A stretch of 21,602 bases of DNA from a virus. How positions within the stretch are numbered: the first letter of the stretch is position 1; every line of letters starts with the position of its first letter. This document shows, in pieces, positions 1 to 8,818 of this stretch. The notes under the pieces were generated by a model, which was given only the letters and a program-made list of their open reading frames with translations, searched no databases and was not told the origin of the DNA. The stretch covers positions 1 through 21,602 of the IMG/VR virus record IMGVR_UViG_3300045921_000197. One strand, written 5' to 3'. Both the position numbers and the translations under genes were made by a program.

Positions 1-174
1 CACAAATATGATATTAATAAATTAATAAATTAAATATATAGTTAGGGCCACAAATATGATATTAATAAATTAATAAATTAAATATATAGTTAGGGCCACA
101 AATATGATATTAATAAATTAATAAATTAAATATATAGTTAGGGCCACAAATATGATATTAATAAATTAATAAAT
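1..174. repeat. Left-end tandem array of a 48-bp repeat
   Basis: Three exact 48-bp units start at 1, 49 and 97. A fourth, at 145, keeps only its first 30 bases before diverging into the sequence ahead of the first gene. Each unit has a regular plan: 12 bp (CACAAATATGAT), three 8-bp steps (ATTAATAA, ATTAATAA, ATTAAATA), then 12 bp (TATAGTTAGGGC). The GTTAGGGCCACAAAT junction is unusually G+C rich for this genome. The same array follows the large terminase gene at the right end. The role is not shown by sequence. An origin (iterons beside an A/T-rich unwinding region) or a terminase recognition site would fit. Confidence 0.97.
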
Positions 175-186
175 ACATTATATAAT
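36..186. other. Direct terminal redundancy (151 bp, matches 21452-21602)
   Basis: Positions 36-186 are identical to 21452-21602, so the window starts and ends with the same 151 bases. That is expected for a circular or circularly permuted genome cut inside a repeat array, or for a linear genome with short direct terminal repeats. The extra unit at 1-48 means the true copy number between the terminase gene and the first tail gene is uncertain; short-read assembly often miscounts such arrays. Confidence 0.85.
171..186 (+). promoter_or_regulatory. Promoter-like motif, copy 1 (upstream of tail-tip module)
   Basis: AAATACATTATATAAT matches 15 of 16 bases of the core found upstream of the genes at 5522 and 10150. 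It starts 41 bases before the ATG at 212, at the point where the last repeat unit diverges. Similarity does not extend upstream as it does between the other two copies. Placement at a module head suggests a promoter; this is inference. Confidence 0.45.
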
Positions 187-211
187 ATATATAAAAAAAA
201 AAAATTAATTA

Positions 212-1657
212 ATGTCTTTATTTTTAGTACAAAAACCTCAAGTTTTAACTCCTTGTAGAAATCAAATTGTTTGGGTTTTTAATTCTAATAATAGTAATCA
301 AAATGGTTTTAGATATATTTTTACTATATATGATAAAAATAATAATTTTATAGCTAAATTAACAGTTGCTAAAGAGCCTAAATTCGGATATGGTTATGCT
401 GATATATCATCGATAATAAGTGATAATATCAATTATGATATAAACACAACAGGTTTAACATCATCTTTAAATAATAGTATTTTCGAATATAAATTAAATA
501 TAAGTGAGACATATTTATATTACTGGGATTTCATAGATAATGTTTTTAATAATGGAAATGTTGGTTTTATATCTACATCGCAACCTCAATTTATTGTTGG
601 TGATATAATAGAAGTATCACAACAATATCCATATACTAACACTTCATATGAAGGTCAGACGCAGGTAATATCAGTCACTTTTTCTTCTCCTTATTGGTAT
701 GTTATAACAAATAAACCATTTGGTGTTTCTACCCCACCTGAACCAGGAAAAATCTATTACTCTAATAGAAAAAAAACAATTAATATAGGTCCTACTTATT
801 CAGGATTTTATTCATTTAATGGTAGAAAATCACATAAAGATTTTATAAATTGGAATTGTAACGAATATATAATTAATTCTAATGCTACCTCATCTACTAA
901 TAAGTTTTTAACTGATTTACCTAATGAATTCCATATGACACCTGAACAAGATATGTGGTTGAATATGTTTAGAGGAACCGAAAGTAATAATTCAATATCC
1001 GTTAGATATGTAAATAGCAATGGTGATATTTTACAATATAATAATATATGGTCGCAATCATATAATAGTAGAGGAGGACAATTAGCGGTTGGTCCAGGAA
1101 ATGCTACATACTCTACTATTATAAATGGTAGTGGTCCTATAGTAAAAGATACTACTGAATGGTATGATATTTATATGGTAAATCAAAGCAACGGTATACA
1201 AGTCAGTGAAAAGAAAAGAATTATTATAGATAGAAGATGTAAGATAGAAAATTACGAGATTTTATTTATGGATAAAATGGGTTCTTTTTTATCTTACGCA
1301 TTTCAACTTAGAAGCAAAGAGACTTTCACAGTTGATAGAAAGGAATACAATAAATTTTTAGGTGTTTTAAGTAGTGACGGTTGGAGTTATAATACACAAG
1401 ACGCAGGTTATAATATTTATTCTATAAATAGTAAAACGGAGTTAGAATTAAATACTAATTGGATGAATGATGCTTCTAGTTTTTATTTTAGGCAATTAAT
1501 TGAAAGTCCTGTTACTTTTTTAAAGGATGTTGATGGTTTATATTATCCAGTTATAGTTATTGATAATGGTGGGGAAGTTAAAAAACAAAAAAATGGAGTA
1601 TTAATAAGAAAATCTATAAAAGTTAGATACGCTAATAATGAAATAAGTAACATATAA
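212..1657 (+). CDS. Tail protein, probably tail tip/baseplate
   Basis: 481 residues, no membrane segment, mostly short beta-prone stretches rich in Asn, Ser and Tyr. The opening (MSLFLVQKPQVLTPCRNQIV) and the layout resemble a protein type that recurs in Bacteroidota siphoviruses next to the large tail-tip protein. Here that large protein follows after only 3 bases, which implies co-transcription and joint assembly at the distal tail. The ATG at 212 follows a run of A and no Shine-Dalgarno, as is usual in this genome. It is the first gene after the repeat array and a promoter-like motif. Exact role (distal tail, hub or adaptor) is not determined. Assignment as a virion tail protein rests on context and family resemblance, not on a catalytic motif. 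Confidence 0.6.
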   Translation: MSLFLVQKPQVLTPCRNQIVWVFNSNNSNQNGFRYIFTIYDKNNNFIAKLTVAKEPKFGYGYADISSIISDNINYDINTTGLTSSLNNSIFEYKLNISETYLYYWDFIDNVFNNGNVGFISTSQPQFIVGDIIEVSQQYPYTNTSYEGQTQVISVTFSSPYWYVITNKPFGVSTPPEPGKIYYSNRKKTINIGPTYSGFYSFNGRKSHKDFINWNCNEYIINSNATSSTNKFLTDLPNEFHMTPEQDMWLNMFRGTESNNSISVRYVNSNGDILQYNNIWSQSYNSRGGQLAVGPGNATYSTIINGSGPIVKDTTEWYDIYMVNQSNGIQVSEKKRIIIDRRCKIENYEILFMDKMGSFLSYAFQLRSKETFTVDRKEYNKFLGVLSSDGWSYNTQDAGYNIYSINSKTELELNTNWMNDASSFYFRQLIESPVTFLKDVDGLYYPVIVIDNGGEVKKQKNGVLIRKSIKVRYANNEISNI

Positions 1658-1660
1658 ATT

Positions 1661-4534
1661 ATGAGTAAAGCGAGAATACTATTAACAAAACCTTACGGAG
1701 GATATTTAGATATTAAAGAAGATACATCTTTCCCTATAAATTTTAGTTTAGGTGATATTCGTGATATATCTAAAAAGAATGGTTCCTTTTCTAGAACAAT
1801 AACAATAATTGGCGATAAAGAAGCTAATAAAATATTAGGTTATCTATATGATGTTAATATAGAACAAGAAACATTTAATATAAACAAATTACAAGAATGT
1901 TTAGTTGAACAAGACGGTATAGTCATATTAGATAATATGTATTTACAACTTTCTAGAGTTAGAAAAGTTCAAAAATCAAATACGAATGAATATGATATTG
2001 AATATGAGGCAGAGTTAAGAGATAGCTCAGCTGATTTTTTTTCAAAGATAAATAATTTAATGTTGACAGATTTAGATTTTAGTGAATTTAATCACTTATA
2101 TAATATCTCATCTATAACACAATCTTTCAATAACACTTATTTAGAAGGTTATAAATATATATTACCTTATATAGGTCAAGATGTAAATCAATATGATATA
2201 AAAGATTTTACTCCAGGTATGTATGTTAGGAATTATTGGGATAAAATTTTCAATAGTGCTGGATATACATATACTTTCGAAGAAAAGGATGACTTTGAAA
2301 TACAATTTGATAAGTTATTTATACCTTATAATGGTGATATACCTAAGATAATCGAAGATGAAACAAAATGGGTAATAGCGAATAAAAATAATTTACCTTT
2401 AACATACACGGTTGTTTCTAATATTATATACCCTCAACCAACTATTATCATATTTGAAAATGAAATACAAGACGATTTTTCGTATTATAATCCCGTTTTA
2501 GGTGAATATACAGTTCCTTTTAATTTATCAACTAATGATAAGATTTTATATGAGTTTAAGATAACTTATGATATGCAAATACATAATCATAATTCTTTCA
2601 CTGTAAGCGCAATTGGACATGATAAACTTCCTATCGAATATAGTGTTAGATTTTTTGCAGGTAAAACATTAAATACATCAAATAGCGCCATAGGCTCGAA
2701 AATACAAGTACCTATAAATCAAGTTATATCACCTGGGCAAACAATAACGTTAGCCTCAAGTGTTTCAGATGTTATAACAGTTCCAGTTAGTGGTTTATCA
2801 ATTAATGATGTTTTAAAAACATGGTTTAATACTTGGGAGAATAGTGCTAAGAATAATTTAGCTCATCAAAAATGGTCTACGGGAGGTAGTTTCTTTAGCG
2901 CATCTAATAAACATATAACAAATAAAGCCATAATAAAAAGTTTAGAAGTAACAATAAAACAAGATTTAGAGACTATTCCTATAAATTCTATTTTAAATAT
3001 GAATTTATTTGTACCAAAAAAAATAAAACAGAGTGAATTTATAAAATCCATATCAATGATGTATAATCTTTTTATAGATGTTGATAAGAATAATGTAACT
3101 AACTTAATAATAAAAACTAGAGATAAATATTATGATGATGGTGATATTGTTGATTGGAGTTATAAGTTATCTAAAGATATAGAGCAGGAAATAAAGTTTT
3201 TACCTGAATTAACAAATAAAAAAATCATATTAACATATAAGCAAGATGATGATACACCTAACAAAGGTTATTTTGATAATGTTAAGGAGATTTATGGACA
3301 AATAGAGTATATTTTTGAGAATGAATATATTAAAGGTATAGATAAAAAAGAGTTAATTTTTAGTCCTACACCTAATATAAATACATCATTTGGTGCTAAT
3401 ATACCTATATTAAATGGTTCCGCACCTAAGACAAATATAAGAATTTTATTAGATAATGGTTTATATAATTGTAATAATTATCAAATAAGAGAAAATATAA
3501 ACACTATTCATAATTTAAAAATCTATCCTTTTATATCACATTTTAACAGTCCAAACTATCCTACATTTGATTTAAATTTTGGTATATGCGATTATTATTT
3601 TTATAATCCTGAAAAAACAACAAATAATAATTTATACAATTTACATTGGAGAAGAACCTTTAATCAAATTGATAAAGGTAAAATGTTAACAGCCTATTTT
3701 AAATTAAATAATATTGACATACAGAAATTAAAATTAAATAATAAAATAAGAATAGATAATTCATATTGGAATATAAATAAAATAATAGATTATAATGCTA
3801 ATAGTGATGAATTAACAAAGGTTGAATTGATATCAATAGATGATGAATTAAAATTACCGGAAATAAAAAGAAGAAATATATTAAGACCTAATTTAATAAA
3901 TACACCCATTAAAGATGTAAAACCTATAAGAGATGAATATCTAAATAACAATAATTCAAATACTATTGTTAAAGGTATATATAATATAATTTCAAATATA
4001 AATTACGGTACAGTAAGAGGTAATAATAATATAATTGATGCCAACGGTGAAATAGATATAATAGGTAACAATAATAATATAAAATCATCGTCATTTGTAA
4101 TAGGCTCAGGAAATACTGTTAACGATAGTTTAGAAAATGTTTATATATTAGGAACTAATATAAACGCTACACAAAGTAATACATTTTACACTAAAAATAT
4201 CAATATAGAAGGTAGTATAAATGGTGTTAGTATATCTAAAGTTATATATGATTTGAAAACAATAGGAACATATTCCTCTAATTCTAATATAACAACAGAA
4301 GTATCTCTTGTTTATACAAACACAAACATAGTTACTCTTTATCTTCCTAGTGCCGTAGGTATCACCGGTTCTATATACAAAATAAAGGATAGCGGTGGTA
4401 ATGCTAAAAATAATAACATAACAATAAGCGGTACATTATCTCAACTTATAGATAACTCTTCATCATATATTATCAAATTAAACTATGAAAGTATAAGTGT
4501 TATAAGTGATGGTTCGAAATGGTGGATAATATAA
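1661..4534 (+). CDS. Large tail-tip/fibre protein with beta-roll-like repeats
   Basis: 957 residues. The N-terminal part (about 1-110, with phrases such as FSLGDIRDISKKNGSFSRT) is of a type found in the large distal-tail protein of Bacteroidota siphoviruses and probably anchors it to the tail tip. The long middle is beta-rich. Around residues 783-840 a 10-14 residue repeat appears (VRGNNNII, IIGNNNNI, VIGSGNTV, ILGTNINA), which resembles the left-handed beta-roll/beta-helix repeats of trimeric fibres. The last 100 residues (LYLPSAVGITGSIYKIKDSG, ending ISDGSKWWII) look like a compact fibre-tip domain found in receptor-binding proteins. The gene lies 3 bases after the preceding tail gene. Likely function: tail tip plus host recognition; receptor unknown. 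Confidence 0.65.
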   Translation: MSKARILLTKPYGGYLDIKEDTSFPINFSLGDIRDISKKNGSFSRTITIIGDKEANKILGYLYDVNIEQETFNINKLQECLVEQDGIVILDNMYLQLSRVRKVQKSNTNEYDIEYEAELRDSSADFFSKINNLMLTDLDFSEFNHLYNISSITQSFNNTYLEGYKYILPYIGQDVNQYDIKDFTPGMYVRNYWDKIFNSAGYTYTFEEKDDFEIQFDKLFIPYNGDIPKIIEDETKWVIANKNNLPLTYTVVSNIIYPQPTIIIFENEIQDDFSYYNPVLGEYTVPFNLSTNDKILYEFKITYDMQIHNHNSFTVSAIGHDKLPIEYSVRFFAGKTLNTSNSAIGSKIQVPINQVISPGQTITLASSVSDVITVPVSGLSINDVLKTWFNTWENSAKNNLAHQKWSTGGSFFSASNKHITNKAIIKSLEVTIKQDLETIPINSILNMNLFVPKKIKQSEFIKSISMMYNLFIDVDKNNVTNLIIKTRDKYYDDGDIVDWSYKLSKDIEQEIKFLPELTNKKIILTYKQDDDTPNKGYFDNVKEIYGQIEYIFENEYIKGIDKKELIFSPTPNINTSFGANIPILNGSAPKTNIRILLDNGLYNCNNYQIRENINTIHNLKIYPFISHFNSPNYPTFDLNFGICDYYFYNPEKTTNNNLYNLHWRRTFNQIDKGKMLTAYFKLNNIDIQKLKLNNKIRIDNSYWNINKIIDYNANSDELTKVELISIDDELKLPEIKRRNILRPNLINTPIKDVKPIRDEYLNNNNSNTIVKGIYNIISNINYGTVRGNNNIIDANGEIDIIGNNNNIKSSSFVIGSGNTVNDSLENVYILGTNINATQSNTFYTKNINIEGSINGVSISKVIYDLKTIGTYSSNSNITTEVSLVYTNTNIVTLYLPSAVGITGSIYKIKDSGGNAKNNNITISGTLSQLIDNSSSYIIKLNYESISVISDGSKWWII

Positions 4535-4554
4535 AAAATACTATTAAAATAATT

Positions 4555-5466
4555 ATGAGTTATAACAATAGAAATTTAGAAGGAATTTTACAACAAGGTA
4601 ATCAAACTGGTAATAATGATATCATTATTAACGGTTCTTGTCTAATATTAAGTGATGTTGGAAGTGGTTTTATACAAATGGATAATCTCACTATAGGTAA
4701 TACTGATAATTCATTTATTGAAGTTTATAGTGATAGTATAAAAATTAATAACTACAAAAATTCATTTTATAGTAAAATATACAATGAAGGTAAAGTTATA
4801 GAATTATCGCAATATAATTTTAGTAATGGAGAATTAGCCAGTTTAATTCTAGAAAATGAAAGAGTTTATATTCATGGTAGTAGTTCATATTATGCACTAC
4901 CTAATAATTACGGCAGGAACGGTCAGTTTTTGATGACGGACGGTAATGGGGAGACTTATTGGAAATACCCATCCATAATAAAAACTAACACAACAGATAT
5001 CGTAGCAAATAATTCAGATACCTATATATTAGGTATATATACAGATTGTTTAACAACTCCTGAAACTATAATAACATTTAAAGGTTTAGTTACGAAAACA
5101 GCAGCTGGTACTGCATCACCAATTTTCAATGTTAGAGTAGGTAATAATCAATCATTGTCTGATGCTATAATACATCAATTCGTATGTTATAACCAAACAG
5201 CTCATTCTGATGTAGGTGAATTTGAAATAAGGTTAGTTGTTAGAGTAAGAGGTTTAAATGGGGTATCACATGCGAGCTTTAGATTTAATCATAGAAATAC
5301 AACAACAGGTTTCGCTAATGTTGCTCAAGTTCAATTAATAGAAAACACATCTAATACATATGATAATACAGGTGAATATTATATTGGTTTATCAGTTAAT
5401 CCTGGTAATTCCGCGTCTTGGACATTTAAACAGATAATAATAACTATTGATAATTTTAAGATGTAA
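4555..5466 (+). CDS. Putative tail fibre / receptor-binding protein
   Basis: 303 residues from the ATG at 4555 (MSYNNRNLEGILQQGNQTGN). A longer frame begins at 4519 but would overlap the previous gene; the start at 4555 lies 20 bases past that stop codon behind an A-rich leader, as other genes do. The N-terminal half carries Asn/Gly-rich beta segments and a phrase (GRNGQFLMTDGNGETYWKYP) typical of fibre or shaft proteins just ahead of a C-terminal domain. The C-terminal half, about 150 residues, reads as a beta-sandwich: RVGNNQSLSDAIIHQF, FEIRLVVRVRG and YYIGLSVNPGNSASWTF are alternating hydrophobic strands. This fits a receptor-binding head. It closes the tail-tip module. Function is inferred from position and composition. 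Confidence 0.55.
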   Translation: MSYNNRNLEGILQQGNQTGNNDIIINGSCLILSDVGSGFIQMDNLTIGNTDNSFIEVYSDSIKINNYKNSFYSKIYNEGKVIELSQYNFSNGELASLILENERVYIHGSSSYYALPNNYGRNGQFLMTDGNGETYWKYPSIIKTNTTDIVANNSDTYILGIYTDCLTTPETIITFKGLVTKTAAGTASPIFNVRVGNNQSLSDAIIHQFVCYNQTAHSDVGEFEIRLVVRVRGLNGVSHASFRFNHRNTTTGFANVAQVQLIENTSNTYDNTGEYYIGLSVNPGNSASWTFKQIIITIDNFKM

Positions 5467-5470
5467 ATAA

Positions 5471-5500
5471 TATATAAATTAGTAAAATACATTATATTAT
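5471..5500 (+). promoter_or_regulatory. Promoter-like motif, copy 2 (upstream of tape measure)
   Basis: This 30-bp stretch matches 10118-10147 at 28 of 30 positions. The core AAAATACATTATATTAT at 5484-5500 is identical in both. It occupies the gap between the fibre gene and the tape-measure gene, its core starting 38 bases before the ATG. Conservation between non-coding stretches at the heads of two gene blocks points to a transcription signal. It does not match the Bacteroidota housekeeping consensus. Confidence 0.55.
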
Positions 5501-5521
5501 ATAAATATATTATAAGATAAT

Positions 5522-7978
5522 ATGAATAATAAAGCAGAAGAAAGAATAATAAATATAAAAAATGAATTAAGAAAAGCTACAAAAGAGGCTGTTGAATTAA
5601 GTTATCAATTATCTGAATTAGAAAAACCAGGTTCTAATGCCACTGAAGAACAAATAGCTGCGGTTAGTGAAAGATTGTCTGAAGCTACTAACAGAGCATC
5701 TGAATTGAAAGATTTAATTGGAGATACCAATAAAAGAATTGCTAATTTAGCTAGTGGTTCTAAATTTGAACAATTATCAAATATCATGGGCGATATTGGT
5801 AGCAAAATTAAATCATTCAATTTTTCACAAGCACAGGTCGGAGCCTCTGATTTACTAAAAGTCAGTAAATCAATAACATTTAAAGATGCTATTGGTTCTT
5901 TAAATTCGTTAGGTTCTACATTTCTACAGATAGGTAAATCATTGATAACAAATCCTTTATTTTTATTAGCTGCAGCCATATCATCATTAGTTATTATTGT
6001 AGGTAAAGTTATTGATAAGTTAGGTTTAATGAAAATCATAACGGAGCAAGTTGGTAAAGTTTTCGATTGGCTTATAGGATTATTAGAAAAGACATTTTTA
6101 TCTATAGCTGATTTTTTCGGTATAACATCTAAAGCTGAGAGAGAAGCTACAGAAGCTATGGTTAGAAATGCTGAACAGGCTCAGAAAAACTTAAAATTAC
6201 AAGAAAAAATAAACGAAGAAGTAATACAAAGAATAGATAATGAAATTAGAATGTATAAATTATTAGGTAAGGATACAGAAGAATTGGAAAGAAAGAAAGT
6301 TGAGCAGATTAGAAATACAGCAAAAGAGAGATATAAAGCTGATTTGCTAGCTTATCAAGCTGCATTAGCACAGAATAAATTAACAAGAGAAGAAATAGAA
6401 AATTTAAAAGAAAAAGCTAGAATTAGCAGATTAGCGGCTCAACAAGCAACCGCAGATTTAATATATTTCGAAGAAAAAATTAAGAAAGAAAAAGAAGATA
6501 ATAGAAAAAAAGATAAGGAAAATCAAGAGAAAATTTCAAAAGAAATAGCCGAAAAAAGAAAATCTGATTATGAAAAAGCTTTAAAGGAAAAAAGAGAATA
6601 TGAAAAAGATAGATTAAAAATATCAAGAGAAATTAAAGATTTAGAACTATCACTAATGTTAGATGGTATAGAAAAAGACTTAGCTATCAATAAAGAAAAA
6701 TATAATAGACTTATTAAAGATACAATTGATAATGAGAAAATATTAAAAGAAGAAAAAAATAAAATAATAGAATTATTAGAACAAGAAGCTATTAAAGCAG
6801 AAAATAATATTATAGAAACGTATAGAAAAAATAAAGAAGAAAAGGAAAAAGAACATAATGATAAATTATTAAATTTACAAAAAGAATATCACAGCAAATT
6901 TAATAAAATAGGATTAAATGAATTTGAAAAATCGATATTAGAATTAGAAGATAAATATAAAGAAGATTTAGAACTTTTAAATAATTTTTTTAACGAAAAG
7001 ATTATATCAGAAGAGGAATACAATTCAAAAATTATATCTTTAAAAAAAGAAAAAGATGAAAAAGAAGAAAAGATAAGAAAGGAAGCTATAGAAAAAGAAA
7101 AGAAAGAAATAAGAGATAAATTAGAACAAGATACTAAAGATTTGAAAGAAGGATTGAAATCTTTATCAGAAGCTTTTAGTTCTTTAGGTACAGTATTAGG
7201 TTCTGAATTGTCCTTAGGTATAGGTAGAGCATTTATTGGTATAAACAATTTAATAGAAATATCACAAAAAGAATTTGAGGATAGCACAAAAGGTAGAATA
7301 GAAATGTTCAAGAGCTATACCCAATCTATAGGCGAGAGCATACAATCTTTTTTATCTTTAGCTATTCAATTTAACAATGATAAATTAAAAAAACAAACTG
7401 AAAATATAGAATTAGAAACTAATTTACAGACTGATATATTAAAAAAACAACTAGATAATAGATTAATAAGTCAGGAGGAATATGATGAGAGTATAAGAAA
7501 TCTTAACGAAAAGGCTAATAAAGAAAAAGATATTATTGGTAGAAAATCTTTTGAAGATAATAAAAAACTTCAAATATCGCAAGCAACTATAGCCGGTTTA
7601 CAAGGTATAGTACAAGCTTTTGCTGGTGCTATGAGTTTAGGACCTATAGCAGGTCCTATTGTTGGTTCTGCTTTATCTTCCGCTGTCGCTAGTTTAACAG
7701 CTATAAACATTTCTAAAATAAAATCAACTAAATACGGTTCTTCTAATTCTTCTACTGGCTCTTCTTCGGGTATTTCTTCTTATAATTCATCTAATTCATC
7801 GTCTATAACACCATCTTTTAATTTATTTGGTAGTAATAATAATAGTAATACTGTAGGTAATAATATGCAAAATAATAATAATTATATAAATGTTAATGTT
7901 AAAAGTCAGGTATCCGTTAGTGAAATCAATACAATACAGAATAAAGTAGCTGTTCAAGAAGAAAGAGCTTCTTTATAA
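5522..7978 (+). CDS. Tape measure protein
   Basis: 818 residues; the longest highly charged, coiled-coil gene in the tail region, which is the signature of a tape measure protein setting tail length. In order: an Ala/Glu-rich helical start; a hydrophobic segment at about 145-165 (LFLLAAAISSLVIIVGKVI); a Lys/Glu-rich coiled coil over about 200-545; a second helical section; a Gly/Ala hydrophobic stretch around 685-730 (GLQGIVQAFAGAMSLGPIAG) of the type near the C-terminus of many tape measures; and a Ser/Asn-rich tail. The chaperone candidates lie downstream (8819, 9348), not upstream as is usual. A promoter-like motif lies just before it. Hydrophobic parts may help DNA entry through the host envelope, as inferred for the family. 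Confidence 0.85.
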   Translation: MNNKAEERIINIKNELRKATKEAVELSYQLSELEKPGSNATEEQIAAVSERLSEATNRASELKDLIGDTNKRIANLASGSKFEQLSNIMGDIGSKIKSFNFSQAQVGASDLLKVSKSITFKDAIGSLNSLGSTFLQIGKSLITNPLFLLAAAISSLVIIVGKVIDKLGLMKIITEQVGKVFDWLIGLLEKTFLSIADFFGITSKAEREATEAMVRNAEQAQKNLKLQEKINEEVIQRIDNEIRMYKLLGKDTEELERKKVEQIRNTAKERYKADLLAYQAALAQNKLTREEIENLKEKARISRLAAQQATADLIYFEEKIKKEKEDNRKKDKENQEKISKEIAEKRKSDYEKALKEKREYEKDRLKISREIKDLELSLMLDGIEKDLAINKEKYNRLIKDTIDNEKILKEEKNKIIELLEQEAIKAENNIIETYRKNKEEKEKEHNDKLLNLQKEYHSKFNKIGLNEFEKSILELEDKYKEDLELLNNFFNEKIISEEEYNSKIISLKKEKDEKEEKIRKEAIEKEKKEIRDKLEQDTKDLKEGLKSLSEAFSSLGTVLGSELSLGIGRAFIGINNLIEISQKEFEDSTKGRIEMFKSYTQSIGESIQSFLSLAIQFNNDKLKKQTENIELETNLQTDILKKQLDNRLISQEEYDESIRNLNEKANKEKDIIGRKSFEDNKKLQISQATIAGLQGIVQAFAGAMSLGPIAGPIVGSALSSAVASLTAINISKIKSTKYGSSNSSTGSSSGISSYNSSNSSSITPSFNLFGSNNNSNTVGNNMQNNNNYINVNVKSQVSVSEINTIQNKVAVQEERASL

Positions 7979-7993
7979 AAAATAATTAATAAA

Positions 7994-8428
7994 ATGAACT
8001 CTTATATAGGTTTATTAAATAAATTAGAGCAATTTTGTAAACAACATCCAATGATAAAGAGATTTGGTTCTGATTTTTATGAACAGATGTCAAATATATC
8101 TTCGGAAAGTAATAAGTTCCCTTTCGTTTTTGTTGTACCTATCAGTAAAAAATTAGGTGAATTTTCTAATGTATTTACTATAGATATTTATTGTTGGGAT
8201 TTGATAAGGGAAGATAGAGCTAATATAAATACTTGTTTATCTGATACTTATTTAATTTTAACAGATATATTTATTTATTTATTTAATAATGATGATTACG
8301 AAATTAACGTTATAGGATTTCCTACTATATATCCATTAAATAATAGTTTAATGGATTATGCGGTGGGTAACGTGATGAGAATAGAGTTTGAAATAGATAC
8401 TTACTGCTCATCGGATATACCTGAATAA
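7994..8428 (+). CDS. Putative tail terminator / neck protein
   Basis: 144 residues, mixed alpha/beta. The pattern (helical start; FPFVFVVPISKKLGEF; an aromatic beta strand; a D...L.DIFIYLF helix; then DYAVGNVMRIEFEIDTYCSS and a terminal Pro) matches my recollection of a small Bacteroidota phage protein near the neck genes, thought to cap the tail or join it to the head. It starts 15 bases after the tape-measure gene and precedes an HK97-gp10-like gene, so a tail-completion role is plausible. No catalytic motif. Function is inference; it could be another minor tail or connector protein. Confidence 0.45.
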   Translation: MNSYIGLLNKLEQFCKQHPMIKRFGSDFYEQMSNISSESNKFPFVFVVPISKKLGEFSNVFTIDIYCWDLIREDRANINTCLSDTYLILTDIFIYLFNNDDYEINVIGFPTIYPLNNSLMDYAVGNVMRIEFEIDTYCSSDIPE

Positions 8429-8441
8429 TATAGTATATTAT

Positions 8442-8765
8442 ATGTTAAATATCAAATTGACTAATTTTTTTAAGGAATTAATAATAAAAGAAGATTTAAT
8501 AAATACTGGTAATTTATTAAATAGTGTTAAAGTTTTTATTGAATATAAGGAATATGAAATAAATGTTAACATTATTGGTAAGAATTATCTTAAATATTTA
8601 GATGCTAAGTATAAATTAGTTGATAAATTTATAAATAGCGATATTTTTAACGAAGAGATAGCTTACATTTTACTTGAAAATTCTTTAAAAGAAATAATTA
8701 ATATAATAGATAATAATAATTATAATATAATTGAACCAAAAATTAATTTATTTATAAATAATTAA
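8442..8765 (+). CDS. Putative HK97 gp10-like neck protein
   Basis: 107 residues. The phrase DLINTGNLLNSVKVFIEYKE followed by NVNIIGKNYLKYLDAKYKL resembles the 'TG.L..S..v ... Y..YL' pattern of HK97-gp10-like head-tail/tail-completion proteins. The C-terminal third is low-complexity Asn/Ile. It begins 13 bases after the previous gene (leader TATAGTATATTAT). Length is near the lower end for the family. It would sit at the tail-head interface. Moderately supported by motif and neighbours only. Confidence 0.45.
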   Translation: MLNIKLTNFFKELIIKEDLINTGNLLNSVKVFIEYKEYEINVNIIGKNYLKYLDAKYKLVDKFINSDIFNEEIAYILLENSLKEIINIIDNNNYNIIEPKINLFINN

Positions 8766-8766
8766 A

Positions 8767-8804
8767 TTTTATATATATTTTTTTAATATATATATATATA
8801 AAAA
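8767..8804 (+). terminator. A/T-only hairpin between neck and chaperone genes
   Basis: TTTTATATATATT at 8767-8779 can pair with the ATATATATAAAA-type end of the alternating AT run finishing at 8804. The stem has no G:C pair and several registers are possible, so it may be no more than composition. It lies in the 53-base gap before the gene at 8819. Confidence 0.2.
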
Positions 8805-8818
8805 TATAATTATATATT

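Noticed and set aside
1-174. 48-bp tandem repeats as a CRISPR array
   Set aside because: The units abut directly with no unique spacers and there are no cas genes.
1-174. Minus-strand promoters in each repeat (CATATTTG resembles TAnnTTTG)
   Set aside because: The first base of the box is wrong, no TTG lies at the right distance, and no minus-strand gene would be served.
4519-4554. Upstream start for the fibre gene at 4519
   Set aside because: It would overlap the preceding gene by 16 bases, while the ATG at 4555 follows the typical A-rich leader and begins with a natural-looking protein start.
5605-7311. Open frames on the minus strand opposite the tape measure gene (also opposite 212, 1661, 11111, 15916 and terL)
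   Set aside because: They lie entirely or mostly opposite convincing + strand genes, have no A-rich leader or family signature, and arise from the low frequency of stops opposite Lys/Glu/Asn-rich coding DNA.
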